DNA of 64,000 nt from G965197005 sp965197005 (GCA_965197005.1 OZ239982.1:744001-808000), one strand, 5' to 3'. Positions 37,005 to 46,742 are shown, counted from the stretch's first letter. Made by a program: numbers and translations. Notes: a model not told the origin generated them from the sequence alone.

Positions 37005-39380
37005 ATGAAATTCAGCGAAAAATGGCTTAGAGAATGGGTAAACCCAAACATAAACAGCCAACAACTTGTAGACAAACTAACCCTTGCAGGGCTAGAAGTA
37101 GATAATTATCAAAGCTGCTCAGGCGCATTTAAAGATGTCGTCGTAGCCGAAGTCATTGCATGCGAAGCCCACCCCGATGCCAGTAAGCTGAATGTTTGCC
37201 AAGTCAGCGATGGCACACAAGAACAACAAATTGTTTGTGGCGCACCCAACGTCCGTACAGGTATTAAAGTTCCCTTAGCCAAAGTAGGCGCAACCTTACC
37301 GAACAATATAACCATTGGACAAGCACAACTGCGAGGTGTGCAATCCAGTGGCATGCTATGCGCAGAAGCAGAACTAGGATTAAGTGAAGAAAGCGATGGA
37401 CTTATGGAACTTGCCAGCGATGCCCCCGTTGGACAATGCCTACGTGATTACCTACAGCTAGATGACAATATAATTGATATAGACCTAACCCCCAATCGAG
37501 GAGACTGCTTAAGTATTCAAGGTCTAGCAAGAGAAACCGCAGTTCTTACGCAAACCGAGATGACCCCCATACAAATTGAACCCGTTGCCGTAAGCAGCAA
37601 GCAGCAAATCAATTTAGAGGTAAACGCACCCCATGCTTGTCCAAGTTATCTAGCACGCATTATTAGCAATATAGACATCAAAGCAGCGACCCCTATTTGG
37701 CTAAAAGAAAAGCTACGCCGTAGCGGTATTCGCTCCATTGATGCCATTGTAGACATAACCAACTATGTCATGCTCGAACTAGGGCAACCCATGCACGCCT
37801 TTGACTTAGCGAATATTCAAGAGAAAATTTGCGTGCGTATGGCAGAACAAAATGAAGCCATAACCTTGCTTGATGGACAAGAAATCAAACTCAATGCAGA
37901 CACCTTAGTTATTGCCGATGCACAAAAGCCCTTAGCCATAGCAGGCATTATGGGCGGTATACAATCAGGGGTATCAGAGAACACCACCCATATTGTTTTA
38001 GAATCCGCTTTCTTTGAACCCATCGCCCTTGCAGGCAAAGCCCGCTCTTACGGGCTACATACCGATTCCTCACACCGTTTTGAACGAGGCGTAGACTTTG
38101 CCCTAAACGCACAAGCCATAGAACGAGCCAGCGCCTTAATATTAGAAATTTGTGGAGGGCAAGCAGGAGCTATAACAAGTGTCATTCAAACTAATGCACT
38201 ACCAGAAATAAAGCCCATAGAATTACGCACCAGACGTATTGAACAACTACTAGGTAAAGCCCTAGAAACCACAGAAGTCACAGCGATTTTAACTGGACTA
38301 GGACTTAAAGTCAGTTGCAAAGAACAAGGCTGGCAAGTGTTGCCACCCAGTTATCGCTACGATCTGCGTATAGAAGCAGACTTATTAGAAGAGCTTGCCA
38401 GAATACATGGCTATGATCACTTTCCAGTGACCACTCCCTTACTAAATGCAACCATCAAACCGCAAGCAGAAAACCAGCTCTCACCAGCTTATTTACGGCG
38501 TTTACTCACCGCAAGAGGCTATCAAGAAGCAATTACCTACAGCTTTATTGAGCCAAAAACACAACAACTTTTACAACCAGATATTAAGCCAGAAACCCTA
38601 TTAAACCCAATTTCTAACGAGATGTCGGTGATGCGTACCAGTTTATGGGCAGGGCTGTTAAATGCCGCCAGTTATAACTTAAATCGGCAACAAAGCCGAG
38701 TACGTTTATTTGAAATAGGCTTACGCTTTATTCCAGCAAAAGAACTGCATCAAATTCCAACACTAAGCATGTTAATCTGCGGAGACAAACTGACACAAAG
38801 CTGGAGCAACACCAGTGAAAGCGTTGATTTTTATGATTTAAAAGGTGACTTTTCCAGTCTTTTAGAACACTACGGACTGAGCGATAAATTCAACTTTAAA
38901 GTTGCCACTCATACCGCTTTACACCCCGGACAAAGTGCACAACTATATCGTGATGAAAAAGCAGTTGGCTGGATAGGTGCACTGCACCCATCATTACAAA
39001 AGCCCCTAGGGATAAAGGCCAAAATATTTTTGTTAGAAATCGATTTACAGGCTATTATTAGTCTTGATTTGCCAAACATTAAACCATTATCTAAATATCC
39101 AGAAGTACGGCGAGACCTTGCTTTTATTGTGAAACAAGAAATCAGCTTTGCACAAATGGAACAATGTATTAAACAACATGCTGGCGAATTTTTTAAACAG
39201 GTAAACGTATTTGATCAATACATAGGCGAAGGCGTTAGTGAAGGTTATAAAAGTTTGGCTTTATCCTTGACTTGGCAGCATTCACAACGCACCCTAACAG
39301 ATGTAGAAATCAATCAGTTTGTAGAACAACTACTACAGGCACTTAAAACCACAACAGGAGCAACTTTGAGGGACTCATAA
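37005..39380 (+). CDS. pheT: Phenylalanyl-tRNA synthetase beta chain
   Basis: Large subunit, 791 residues, normal length. N-terminal tRNA-binding OB domain at about 40-150 (EVIACEAHPDASKLNVCQV, IVCGAPNV), B3/B4 editing module (VDITNYVMLELGQPMHAFD), B5, and the C-terminal anticodon domain (SKYPEVRRDLAFIV). It overlaps ihfA by one base (TAATG). Confidence 0.98.
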   Translation: MKFSEKWLREWVNPNINSQQLVDKLTLAGLEVDNYQSCSGAFKDVVVAEVIACEAHPDASKLNVCQVSDGTQEQQIVCGAPNVRTGIKVPLAKVGATLPNNITIGQAQLRGVQSSGMLCAEAELGLSEESDGLMELASDAPVGQCLRDYLQLDDNIIDIDLTPNRGDCLSIQGLARETAVLTQTEMTPIQIEPVAVSSKQQINLEVNAPHACPSYLARIISNIDIKAATPIWLKEKLRRSGIRSIDAIVDITNYVMLELGQPMHAFDLANIQEKICVRMAEQNEAITLLDGQEIKLNADTLVIADAQKPLAIAGIMGGIQSGVSENTTHIVLESAFFEPIALAGKARSYGLHTDSSHRFERGVDFALNAQAIERASALILEICGGQAGAITSVIQTNALPEIKPIELRTRRIEQLLGKALETTEVTAILTGLGLKVSCKEQGWQVLPPSYRYDLRIEADLLEELARIHGYDHFPVTTPLLNATIKPQAENQLSPAYLRRLLTARGYQEAITYSFIEPKTQQLLQPDIKPETLLNPISNEMSVMRTSLWAGLLNAASYNLNRQQSRVRLFEIGLRFIPAKELHQIPTLSMLICGDKLTQSWSNTSESVDFYDLKGDFSSLLEHYGLSDKFNFKVATHTALHPGQSAQLYRDEKAVGWIGALHPSLQKPLGIKAKIFLLEIDLQAIISLDLPNIKPLSKYPEVRRDLAFIVKQEISFAQMEQCIKQHAGEFFKQVNVFDQYIGEGVSEGYKSLALSLTWQHSQRTLTDVEINQFVEQLLQALKTTTGATLRDS

Positions 39381-39676
39381 TGGCAACATTAACTAAAGCA
39401 GAATTGGCTGCACAGATAAACTATGAACTAGGTTTAACTAAGCGTGAATCCAAAAAAATAGTAGACCACTTTTTTGCAGAAATTAAAAACTGTCTCGTTA
39501 ACAACGAAGACGTTAAATTATCAGGTTTTGGTAATTTTGATTTGCGAGATAAAGCAGAACGTCCAGGGCGCAACCCTAAAACAGGAGAAGTAATCCCTGT
39601 TTCAGCACGCCGCGTGGTCACTTTTAAAACAGGGCAAAAGCTCAAGCATCGAGTAGAAAAGGTTGAGCCAAAGTAG
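39380..39676 (+). CDS. ihfA: Integration host factor alpha subunit
   Basis: DNA-bending nucleoid protein of 98 residues. It shows TKAELAAQINYELGLTKRES, the beta-arm region RPGRNPKTGEVIPVSARRVV and FKTGQKLKHRV. Position directly after pheT distinguishes it from HU and IHF-beta. Confidence 0.97.
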   Translation: MATLTKAELAAQINYELGLTKRESKKIVDHFFAEIKNCLVNNEDVKLSGFGNFDLRDKAERPGRNPKTGEVIPVSARRVVTFKTGQKLKHRVEKVEPK

Positions 39677-40049
39677 CCCAATAGAAAACGCTATTTTAGA
39701 CTTATCTGACAAACGCTATTTTAGTATTGGCGAAGTAGCAAAACTATGTGCGCTAAATGCCTCCGTACTAAGGTATTGGGAAACGGAATTTCCAACACTC
39801 AAACCCATTACTCGTAAAGGCAACCGCCGTTACTACAAAAAAAGCGATATTTTATTGATTGAAAAAATCAAAAATCTGCTTTATCAGCAAGGTTTTACCA
39901 TAGATGGAGCACGCAACTTATTGCAACAAAAAAACACCCCCCAACGCAATGCAAAATGCAGTCAAAAAACGGCATTACAAACCACCGAAGTCAATCAAAT
40001 CATCAACGAGTTGCAAGAGCTAGAACTACTTTTAACTGGATTAAGATAA
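39663..40049 (+). CDS. MerR-family regulator following ihfA
   Basis: A 128-residue protein with an N-terminal MerR helix-turn-helix and wing (FSIGEVAKLCALNASVLRYW, KGNRRYYKKSDILLIEKIK), then a short helical tail. The pheST-ihfA-merR arrangement is conserved in gammaproteobacteria. The target is not known; no metal-binding Cys cluster is visible. The start is probably TTG 39663, inside ihfA; no ATG lies before the conserved part, so the start is uncertain. Confidence 0.85.
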   Translation: MSQSSPIENAILDLSDKRYFSIGEVAKLCALNASVLRYWETEFPTLKPITRKGNRRYYKKSDILLIEKIKNLLYQQGFTIDGARNLLQQKNTPQRNAKCSQKTALQTTEVNQIINELQELELLLTGLR

Positions 40050-40234
40050 AACATTATTTGATGTGTTGATTTTATTAGATATATTCGCCGTTTAAAAAAT
40101 AAAAACACGCCTGATTTAAATATTTTAAAAGCTGCAGAGTGTATTTAAAAACTGTATTTATTTTCTATTAAAAATGTTTTTAAAATTTAATAAACTGTGT
40201 TTAAGTATAGGTACGAAATAATAAGGAATACCTA

Positions 40235-41260
40235 ATGACATCAGTTTATAATAAATTAAAATGCCCCACCACCATTACAGCTACTTATAAAACTATTACC
40301 CCCATATTTATCGGCGATGCCGAATAGCAAGCCTCCACTATTTCTCCACAATCATTCAAAGGGGCGCTGCGATTTTGGTGGCGGGCGTTGGCTTGGGGGC
40401 GAATACGAAAGGCCAATAATAGTGATGAAGCGGCTCTAAAAGAATTACACCATCAAGAAGCGGTGCTATTTGGCAGTAGTGCCAATAATCCTAAAGATGA
40501 AAAAAACAACATCTATGGCAAGGGGCAAGTTGCGATAAAAATTAAGCAGCCTAAGATAACGGTAATTAGTAACTGGCCTCCTAGCAATAAGCCTAATAAT
40601 ACTTCAGCTTATTTAGCTTACGGTTTAACTGGAGATAACCAGAACCCACATCGTCAAGCAATATCAGAAAATGAGAGTTTTAATGTTGCTTTGGTTGTTT
40701 CTGATACGACAAATCAAACACAAAAAAAAGAATTAAATGCAGCATTGGAAGCACTGGGTTTATTTGGTGGTTTAGGCTCTCGTGTACGGCGGGCTCTCGG
40801 AGCAATTCAGTTAACAGAACTAAATAGTAACAGTTACCAAGTTATTGATATTAAAGACTATAAAAACAAAGTGACAGAGATATTAAAAAAAATGACTAAT
40901 GACCCAGCACCCTATACCGCTTTATCAGGCAAGTCTGGTTTTTCTGTCAGCAAAAGCAGCAGTAAGACAGCAAGAGAGGCACACTCAGCATTAGGAAATG
41001 CCTACAAAAACTTCCGAGGTCAGCCTAGCAATTTAAGAGGGAATGATAAAAAAGTTTTTGGTTTGCCCCTTAAAGGAACAGATGAAAAAGCACGTCGTGC
41101 CAGCCCGTTATTTTTTCATATTGTTGAATATGCAAATGGGCGATTTGGCTACAGTGTTTTATATATGCCGACCAGTATTTTCCATAAAGAAGCAAAACAC
41201 CAAACAGTCAAATATTCACTAACCGAAGAATTTGTACGTACAGTAGGAGAGCAACAATGA
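40235..41260 (+). pseudogene. cmr1: Type III-B CRISPR RAMP protein Cmr1, interrupted by an in-frame TAG
   Basis: Cmr1 caps the 3-prime end of the guide in the type III-B effector. The frame starts at ATG 40235 and encodes the RAMP start (YKTITPIFIGDAE), but codon 31 is TAG (40325-40327). The same frame resumes immediately with SFKGALRFWWRALAWG, the standard continuation, and later has the Gly-rich GLFGGLGSRVRRALG, so one substitution explains it. Re-initiation at TTG 40388 would lose the whole first RAMP strand and the SFKGALRFWW motif. Other genes here use TAG as a normal stop (leuC, leuB, thrS, ihfA), which argues against code reassignment. It overlaps cmr2 by 4 bases. Upstream 40050-40234 is AT-rich and contains no array. 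Confidence 0.85.
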
Positions 41261-43098
41261 GCAAGCAATACTTCCACTTCACTCTAGGGCCCGTGCAATC
41301 CTTTGTTGGGCAGGCGAGACGTACCCGTGATTTTTGGGCAGGGTCGTTTTTGCTCTCTTGGTTATCAGGGGTTGCCGTGCAATCAGTAATTGGGCAAGGC
41401 GGGGAAATTTTATTTCCTCAAGCTGATAAAAATTTTCTCGATGCCATTAAAGGAAGTGGCAATAACAAACCACAACAAGGCAGTATCCCCAACCGTTTTA
41501 AGGCAGAAGTGAATGCTGATTTTAATCCACAACAAGTGATTGACGATGTACAAACGGCTTGGCAAGCTCTGGCCAATGAAATTTACCAAGCTGAAATTAC
41601 CCAACACGCCTTAACCAATACCCAAAACATTTGGGACAGACAAGTTAAATCCTTTTGGGATATGACCTGGGTATTAGTTGATGATATTGAAGACAGCAGC
41701 AGCCTTGACCGCCGTAAAAATTGGCGTAGTCATTATCTACCTGATGAAATAGGAATTAAATGCTCGCTAATGGGCGATTGGCAAGAATTATCGGGTGTTG
41801 TTGGGGTTCGAAAAATCGACCGCCAGCAAAGAGAAGCCTTTTGGCAGACAATGAGCCAAAATAAGCCTACCGACTTTAACGACAAAGAACATCTATGTGC
41901 AATAAGCTATATCAAACGCCGTTTTTTAAGCTATTTTGCTAATTTTAATGTGAAACTCAATCAATTTACTGCTCATGGTTGGGCGTTACCCAATGCCGTG
42001 CCGTCGGTATCTTATATCGCCGCTGCACCTTGGTATGGCAAGGTCTTAGCAAATGGTGAAAACACTGAATTAGACAGCTTTTTCACCCGTGGCTCAAAGC
42101 TCTATGGCCGCAGCGAATACAACAGCACTATTCACTGCATTGAAACACAGAAAGTTGCAGCTAAATATAAAGCCCTAGACGGCAACGCCTTTCATAACCT
42201 TGCCTTAGATAACATCAATATCACCGCTGACCAAGAACAAGCCAAGCAAGTCAAACGGGCACTAAAAGAACTCACCGACCAATACGGGGCAATTTCACCC
42301 TTTTACGCCGTACTTATGATGGACGGCGACAGTTTGGGTAAGCAAATGAGTGATACAAACAAGCAAACGGCTATCACAGACGGATTGGCAAAGTTTACCG
42401 CCAAAGTGCCTGATTTGGTTTATAAAAACAACGGCTTTTTAATTTACGCTGGGGGTGATGATGTGTTGGCATTGGTCAGCTTAGAAGATGCGTTATCCTG
42501 TGCTTTAGCGGTTCGTCAGCATTACGAAGCGTGCTTTAAAGAAAGCGATATTAAAACCTCTATCTCTGCCGCCATTATTTACACCCATATTAACAGTCCG
42601 CTAAAAAATATATTACATGAAGCACATGAATTGCTAGATGATATTGCCAAAGAAAAAGCAGGGCGTGATGCCTTGGCAGTTCGAGTGTATAAAGGCAGTG
42701 GCTTAGCGGTAGAGTGGGCAAATAAGTGGGATAAGGCTTTGACAAATAATCAATACGTCTTATCACAGTTGGTTGAAGATTTAAACGACGCTCAAAAACT
42801 AAACGAACAGTTCTCTAGCAAGTTTTTCTATAAAATTCGTCAACGCTTTGATTTGCTTTACGGTAAAGATGGTAATCAACAGAATCCATTAAGTGCCGAG
42901 CAAGCCATTGATTTAATGGCAATGGAATACTTACAGTCGGTAGATAAAAAAGGTTTTACGATGAATGACGCAAAAGATGCGGTCACACCGCTAATTGAAC
43001 AATCTTATAACGCCGCCAAAGACAACAAAATCACAGCCGATGCCGCATTATTAGTACGCTTTTTAGCGCAAAAAGGCATAGAAGGAGGACGCTCATGA
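41257..43098 (+). CDS. cmr2: Type III-B CRISPR large subunit Cas10/Cmr2
   Basis: Signature subunit of the type III-B complex, 613 residues. After target binding the Palm domain can make cyclic oligoadenylates. The cyclase motif GGDD is intact at 399-402 (IYAGGDDVLAL), with a first Palm motif MMDGDSLGK at about 354-362. The N terminus opens directly with FTLGPVQSFVGQARRTRD; there is no HD nuclease domain. The zinc-ribbon positions are reduced: KCSLMGDW and LCAISYIKR each have only one Cys, where many Cas10 proteins have CxxC. That may be normal for this subgroup. The reading frame is intact. Confidence 0.95.
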   Translation: MSKQYFHFTLGPVQSFVGQARRTRDFWAGSFLLSWLSGVAVQSVIGQGGEILFPQADKNFLDAIKGSGNNKPQQGSIPNRFKAEVNADFNPQQVIDDVQTAWQALANEIYQAEITQHALTNTQNIWDRQVKSFWDMTWVLVDDIEDSSSLDRRKNWRSHYLPDEIGIKCSLMGDWQELSGVVGVRKIDRQQREAFWQTMSQNKPTDFNDKEHLCAISYIKRRFLSYFANFNVKLNQFTAHGWALPNAVPSVSYIAAAPWYGKVLANGENTELDSFFTRGSKLYGRSEYNSTIHCIETQKVAAKYKALDGNAFHNLALDNINITADQEQAKQVKRALKELTDQYGAISPFYAVLMMDGDSLGKQMSDTNKQTAITDGLAKFTAKVPDLVYKNNGFLIYAGGDDVLALVSLEDALSCALAVRQHYEACFKESDIKTSISAAIIYTHINSPLKNILHEAHELLDDIAKEKAGRDALAVRVYKGSGLAVEWANKWDKALTNNQYVLSQLVEDLNDAQKLNEQFSSKFFYKIRQRFDLLYGKDGNQQNPLSAEQAIDLMAMEYLQSVDKKGFTMNDAKDAVTPLIEQSYNAAKDNKITADAALLVRFLAQKGIEGGRS

Positions 43099-44258
43099 GT
43101 AATAGCATAAAACACTTTTTATTTCATCAAATAGACAGCTGGTTCTTTCGTGAATCGCGTTCAATGGACGGAGCAGGTTCAACCGCACTAGAAAGTATCT
43201 TTCCACCTGCCAACAATACCCTAATGGGCGCAGTTCGTACTCAAATTGGTAACCAGTATCATGCCAAACATAAAACGGATTGGACTGACTTTAAAACCAA
43301 CTCAGATTTACAAAAAATCATTGGCTTTGGCAATGATTACGCCAGTTTAAAAACTCAAGGAGCATGGTTATACCATGAAGCAGAAAAGCAACTCTACTTT
43401 CCTAGTCCCCTAAATTTACTTAAACAAGGCGAAGATAAATTAGGCTTTTTTAAGTTAGGTAAAACATGCCACTGTGATTTAGGTAAAAATGTAATTTTGC
43501 CAGAATTGGACTACAGCAAGCACCAAAGCCCAATTGAAAATGCTTACCTTAGCGAAACAGCGTTCAACCAATTATTAAATGCTAAAGCGCCTACAGAGTC
43601 GGTTAGTGAAAAAAATCAGTTACTAACGGCAGAACCTCGTTTAGGCATTGAGCGTGATAACCAGCGCCGCAAAACCATAGACGGCAAACTCTATCAAACC
43701 AAGCACATTCGTTTAAAAAAGGATTGGTGTTTATACTTGGGGGTAGCGGGCTTACATGCAGACTATCAGCCAACAGAAACCGTGTTACGCTTAGGCGGAG
43801 AGGCACGAATGGCAGAATTAAAGCCACTTGCATCAGCACCTAAATTACCACAGCCGCCAACCGCTAAAAACAACAATGATTATCTGGTTATCTACCTGCT
43901 TACACCTTTACCCGATACCAGAGAGCAGCAACAAGCGGTTTTACCCAATGCCAGCTTTAAACAAACAGAACAGGGCGATAGCACCATCTGGCAAGGAAAA
44001 ATCAATAACATAGATATAGATATTATCAGTGCTATTACAGGCAAACCTGAACGCATTGGCGGCTGGGATATGGTCAACCATCAATCATTACCCGTTCGCA
44101 GTTTTATCCCTGCTGGTAGCTGCTGGTACATTAAATCCAACGGCAATGCTCAGGATATTATTAACGCTTTGCATGCAACATTTATCACACAGGGCAATGA
44201 CAGAGCCTTAGGCTATGGACAAATCGTTGTTGGGCTAGCACCCACACAATCAAATTAA
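43095..44258 (+). CDS. cmr3: Type III-B CRISPR RAMP protein Cmr3
   Basis: Cmr3 pairs with Cmr2 and holds the 5-prime repeat tag of the guide. It has 387 residues with the RAMP start FLFHQIDSWFFRESRSMD, the typical FPPANNTLMGAVRTQIG, and a late Gly-rich FITQGNDRALGYGQIVVG. It overlaps cmr2 by 4 bases. No defect seen. Confidence 0.93.
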   Translation: MSNSIKHFLFHQIDSWFFRESRSMDGAGSTALESIFPPANNTLMGAVRTQIGNQYHAKHKTDWTDFKTNSDLQKIIGFGNDYASLKTQGAWLYHEAEKQLYFPSPLNLLKQGEDKLGFFKLGKTCHCDLGKNVILPELDYSKHQSPIENAYLSETAFNQLLNAKAPTESVSEKNQLLTAEPRLGIERDNQRRKTIDGKLYQTKHIRLKKDWCLYLGVAGLHADYQPTETVLRLGGEARMAELKPLASAPKLPQPPTAKNNNDYLVIYLLTPLPDTREQQQAVLPNASFKQTEQGDSTIWQGKINNIDIDIISAITGKPERIGGWDMVNHQSLPVRSFIPAGSCWYIKSNGNAQDIINALHATFITQGNDRALGYGQIVVGLAPTQSN

Positions 44259-44278
44259 ATAAGAGCGAGGAAATAACA

Positions 44279-45136
44279 ATGAAATCTACTTTACTAACAT
44301 TACACGCACAAACAGCCATTCACGCAGGCAGCGGACAAAGCGACAGCGTCATAGACCTGCCAGTACAACGCGAATCCCACACGGGATACCCCTGTGTTTT
44401 TGGTTCTAGTATGAAAGGGGCATTGCGTGCCCATGCAGAAACCAGAGCCAAAGATTTTAATGGCGACATTGCCCAGCTTTTTGGTAAAGAAGGCGATGGC
44501 GATAGCGGCAATGCTGGCGCAACCCTGATTAGCGATGCCAGATTATTATTACTGCCCATTCGTTCCTTAACAGGGCAATTCCGTTGGGTGACTTGCCCTG
44601 CGGTATTAAAGCGTTTTGTCCAAGATGCCAAGCGTTTTGGGCAAACAATTACCGCTGAAATTCCCAGTGTGAAGTCAGAGCAAGTTGTTACGCCGAAAGG
44701 TAAAGAAAATCTCTATTTAGAGGAATACCGTTTTACAGATGCAGGCAGTATTGATGGTGCGTGGGTAGAGCAATTAGCAAGTCTAATTGCTTATACTAAT
44801 GTCAAAACAATGCTAGAAGAGCAGTTAGCGGTGATTAACGATGATGATTTTGCCTATTTAGCCAAATACACCCTGCCAGTTAATCCACACATTGCCATAG
44901 AAACCAAGACAAAAACTACCGTTGGCGGGGCATTATGGTACGAAGAAACCTTACCGTCCGACAGCGTGCTATATGTGGGTGTTGCCGTTGATGATGAACG
45001 TAAAAAAGGCGGTAAAACAGCCGATGAATTAATGGGCAATTTCCAGAGCCTATTTGCAGAGCAACAATGGCTACAAATTGGTGGTAATGAAACAGTCGGA
45101 ATGGGCTGGTGTCATGTTACGGTATTGGGGGAGTAA
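44279..45136 (+). CDS. cmr4: Type III-B CRISPR RAMP protein Cmr4, target RNA nuclease
   Basis: Backbone subunit that cuts target RNA at 6-base intervals. It has 285 residues. HAGSGQSDSVIDLPVQRE places Asp at residue 26, the known catalytic position in Cmr4; GSSMKGALRAHAE follows and the C terminus has the Gly-rich IGGNETVGMGWCHV. The catalytic residue is present, so target cleavage could still work even without full-length Cmr1. Confidence 0.95.
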   Translation: MKSTLLTLHAQTAIHAGSGQSDSVIDLPVQRESHTGYPCVFGSSMKGALRAHAETRAKDFNGDIAQLFGKEGDGDSGNAGATLISDARLLLLPIRSLTGQFRWVTCPAVLKRFVQDAKRFGQTITAEIPSVKSEQVVTPKGKENLYLEEYRFTDAGSIDGAWVEQLASLIAYTNVKTMLEEQLAVINDDDFAYLAKYTLPVNPHIAIETKTKTTVGGALWYEETLPSDSVLYVGVAVDDERKKGGKTADELMGNFQSLFAEQQWLQIGGNETVGMGWCHVTVLGE

Positions 45137-45139
45137 ATA

Positions 45140-45505
45140 ATGAGCATTCAAACCATTGAACAACAACGTGCTAAATACGCCCTAGATAAGGTACAAAAGG
45201 TTGAAAAAAATGACCATAGCGAATGGTTAAGCCGTGCTAATGAAATGCCCGCAATGGTACAAATGAACGGCTTAGGTCAAACTGCTGCCTTTTATTTATC
45301 CAAGGGTGGTGTGCATAAAAAAATGTATGACCTGCTTTCTACTTGGCTATGTCATGACATAAAAGTACTGCCCTCAAATAATGATTTAATCAACGGCATT
45401 ACCCAATGTGATATGCAGACTTACCGTATTGCCCAAGCCGAAGCCCAAGCCTTACTTATTTGGGTAAAGAAATTTAGTAAAGCCTACTGTAAGGAGGATA
45501 AATGA
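45140..45505 (+). CDS. cmr5: Type III-B CRISPR small subunit Cmr5
   Basis: Small helical subunit forming the inner filament, 121 residues. It shows QTIEQQRAKYALDKVQKVEK, the conserved ANEMPAMVQMNGLGQTAAFY, and the end AEAQALLIWVKKFSKAYCKE. It is followed by AAGGAGG, the cmr6 ribosome site, within its last codons. Confidence 0.94.
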   Translation: MSIQTIEQQRAKYALDKVQKVEKNDHSEWLSRANEMPAMVQMNGLGQTAAFYLSKGGVHKKMYDLLSTWLCHDIKVLPSNNDLINGITQCDMQTYRIAQAEAQALLIWVKKFSKAYCKEDK

Positions 45506-46572
45506 TGAAATTACCAATTTATCAATCAGACAGTCATCAACTGCCTGCAATGACAGAGGCAAACAAAGGGCTGCGATTTGAACGGTTTTTTGATAAATAC
45601 CAACTAACCTCTTCGGATATTAAGCCTAAAGACGATGCTAAAAAGAGTTTTTTAGCCGCTTTTGCGAATATAACTTGTGGCAACAGACAGGCTATCGAAC
45701 AAACCAAATTACGCCAATGGTCACTTGCCAAGTCCCAAAAAGGTGACGGTAAAATCTACCAGTTAGATGGGCATTTTGTTACCGGTATGGGGAACAGCCA
45801 CCCAGTAGAAAATGGGTTTTTATGGCACTACACCTTGGGAACACCCTATTTATCTGGCAGCATGGTTAAAGGCTTGGTTCGTGCCTTGATTGAACAGTAT
45901 TATCAAGGAGAGGATAAAGCAGATTTACTTTACCAATGGTTTGGTAGTGACGCTAAAGACCCCAAAAAAGCCAGCCGTGACAGCCAAGCAGGGGAGCTGA
46001 TTTTCTTTGATGCCATACCCACATCACCACCTACTTTAAGTGTGGATATCATGACCCCGCATATGGGGGATTGGTATGCCAAAGGAGCAGATATTAAAAA
46101 TGCCAAAAACGACAGCGATAAAATCCCAGCCGACTGGCACGACCCAACGCCAATCCCATTTTTAGCAGTCAAAAATGCCAACTTCTTATTTAGCATTGGC
46201 AAACGTCCGCATAGCAAAATTGACATTAAAGAAGTATTTGCATGTTTAGATAACGCCTTACAATATTTGGGAGCAGGGGCAAAAACACAAACAGGCTATG
46301 GATATATGTCCTTTGTTAAAAAAGCGACAGACGACTTACAAGAAACAGTAGAACAACAACAGCAACAAGCCAAAGAAGATGCAGATTTAGAAAAAGCAAA
46401 ATCTAACGCATCGCCATTACATGCAGAGTTATTGGATTGTATTAAACAAAATAATTGGCGAGATAATAATGACACCGCCAAACAGAGCTTTACTAACATG
46501 CTAAAAGCAACGTGGCTAGAGCGTTTAGAAGCCAACCAAGAAGACAAAGCCTGTATTCAATGTATGTTATAA
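45502..46572 (+). CDS. cmr6: Type III-B CRISPR RAMP protein Cmr6, stop codon followed by an open in-frame tail
   Basis: Cmr6 sits between the Cmr4 filament and Cmr1. It has 356 residues with the RAMP motif LGTPYLSGSMVKGLVRAL, mid-segment FFDAIPTSPPTLSVDIMTPH and Gly-rich LGAGAKTQTGYG at about 253-264. A Gln-rich helical stretch (about 278-290) precedes a C-terminal helical extension. The frame ends at TAA 46570-46572 but continues open for 34 more codons to a TAG at 46675-46677, encoding protein-like sequence. The stop may therefore be a nonsense mutation that trims the extension, leaving the RAMP core intact. An alternative ATG at 45505 is equally spaced from AAGGAGG. Confidence 0.92.
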   Translation: MMKLPIYQSDSHQLPAMTEANKGLRFERFFDKYQLTSSDIKPKDDAKKSFLAAFANITCGNRQAIEQTKLRQWSLAKSQKGDGKIYQLDGHFVTGMGNSHPVENGFLWHYTLGTPYLSGSMVKGLVRALIEQYYQGEDKADLLYQWFGSDAKDPKKASRDSQAGELIFFDAIPTSPPTLSVDIMTPHMGDWYAKGADIKNAKNDSDKIPADWHDPTPIPFLAVKNANFLFSIGKRPHSKIDIKEVFACLDNALQYLGAGAKTQTGYGYMSFVKKATDDLQETVEQQQQQAKEDADLEKAKSNASPLHAELLDCIKQNNWRDNNDTAKQSFTNMLKATWLERLEANQEDKACIQCML

Positions 46573-46677
46573 ATTGCCGAAATTCACTATGCTACACAGA
46601 TAAAAAACCCTAACCATAAAAAAGTCAAACCACAGCAACTAGAATGGATTTTACGCCTACTGGCACTGCTTAAATAG
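46573..46677 (+). other. In-frame continuation of cmr6 beyond its stop codon
   Basis: In the cmr6 frame this reads IAEIHYATQIKNPNHKKVKP and then QQLEWILRLLALLK, ending at TAG. The amphipathic helical ending and lack of other stops look like a former C terminus rather than random sequence. A 34-codon open stretch can arise by chance, so this is suggestive only. Confidence 0.5.
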
Positions 46678-46681
46678 CAAC

Positions 46682-46728
46682 TTGAAACACCGCTAAAAAC
46701 AGCCTAGTATTACTTTTGTAATACCTAG
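46682..46728 (+). promoter_or_regulatory. Promoter and operator palindrome of the toxin-antitoxin pair
   Basis: TTGAAA (46682-46687) and TAGTAT (46705-46710) are spaced by 17 bases. Overlapping the -10 box is an inverted repeat GTATTAC-TTTT-GTAATAC (46707-46724), extended by CTA/TAG with one bulged base. Such palindromes are the usual site where an RHH antitoxin represses its own operon. AGGAG at 46731-46735 then serves the antitoxin gene. Confidence 0.6.
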
Positions 46729-46742
46729 TTAGGAGAAAGCAA

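Noticed and set aside
40325..40327. TAG in cmr1 as a reassigned sense codon
   Set aside because: TAG is the normal stop of leuC, leuB, thrS and ihfA in this window, so the code is standard. Suppression remains possible but unproven.
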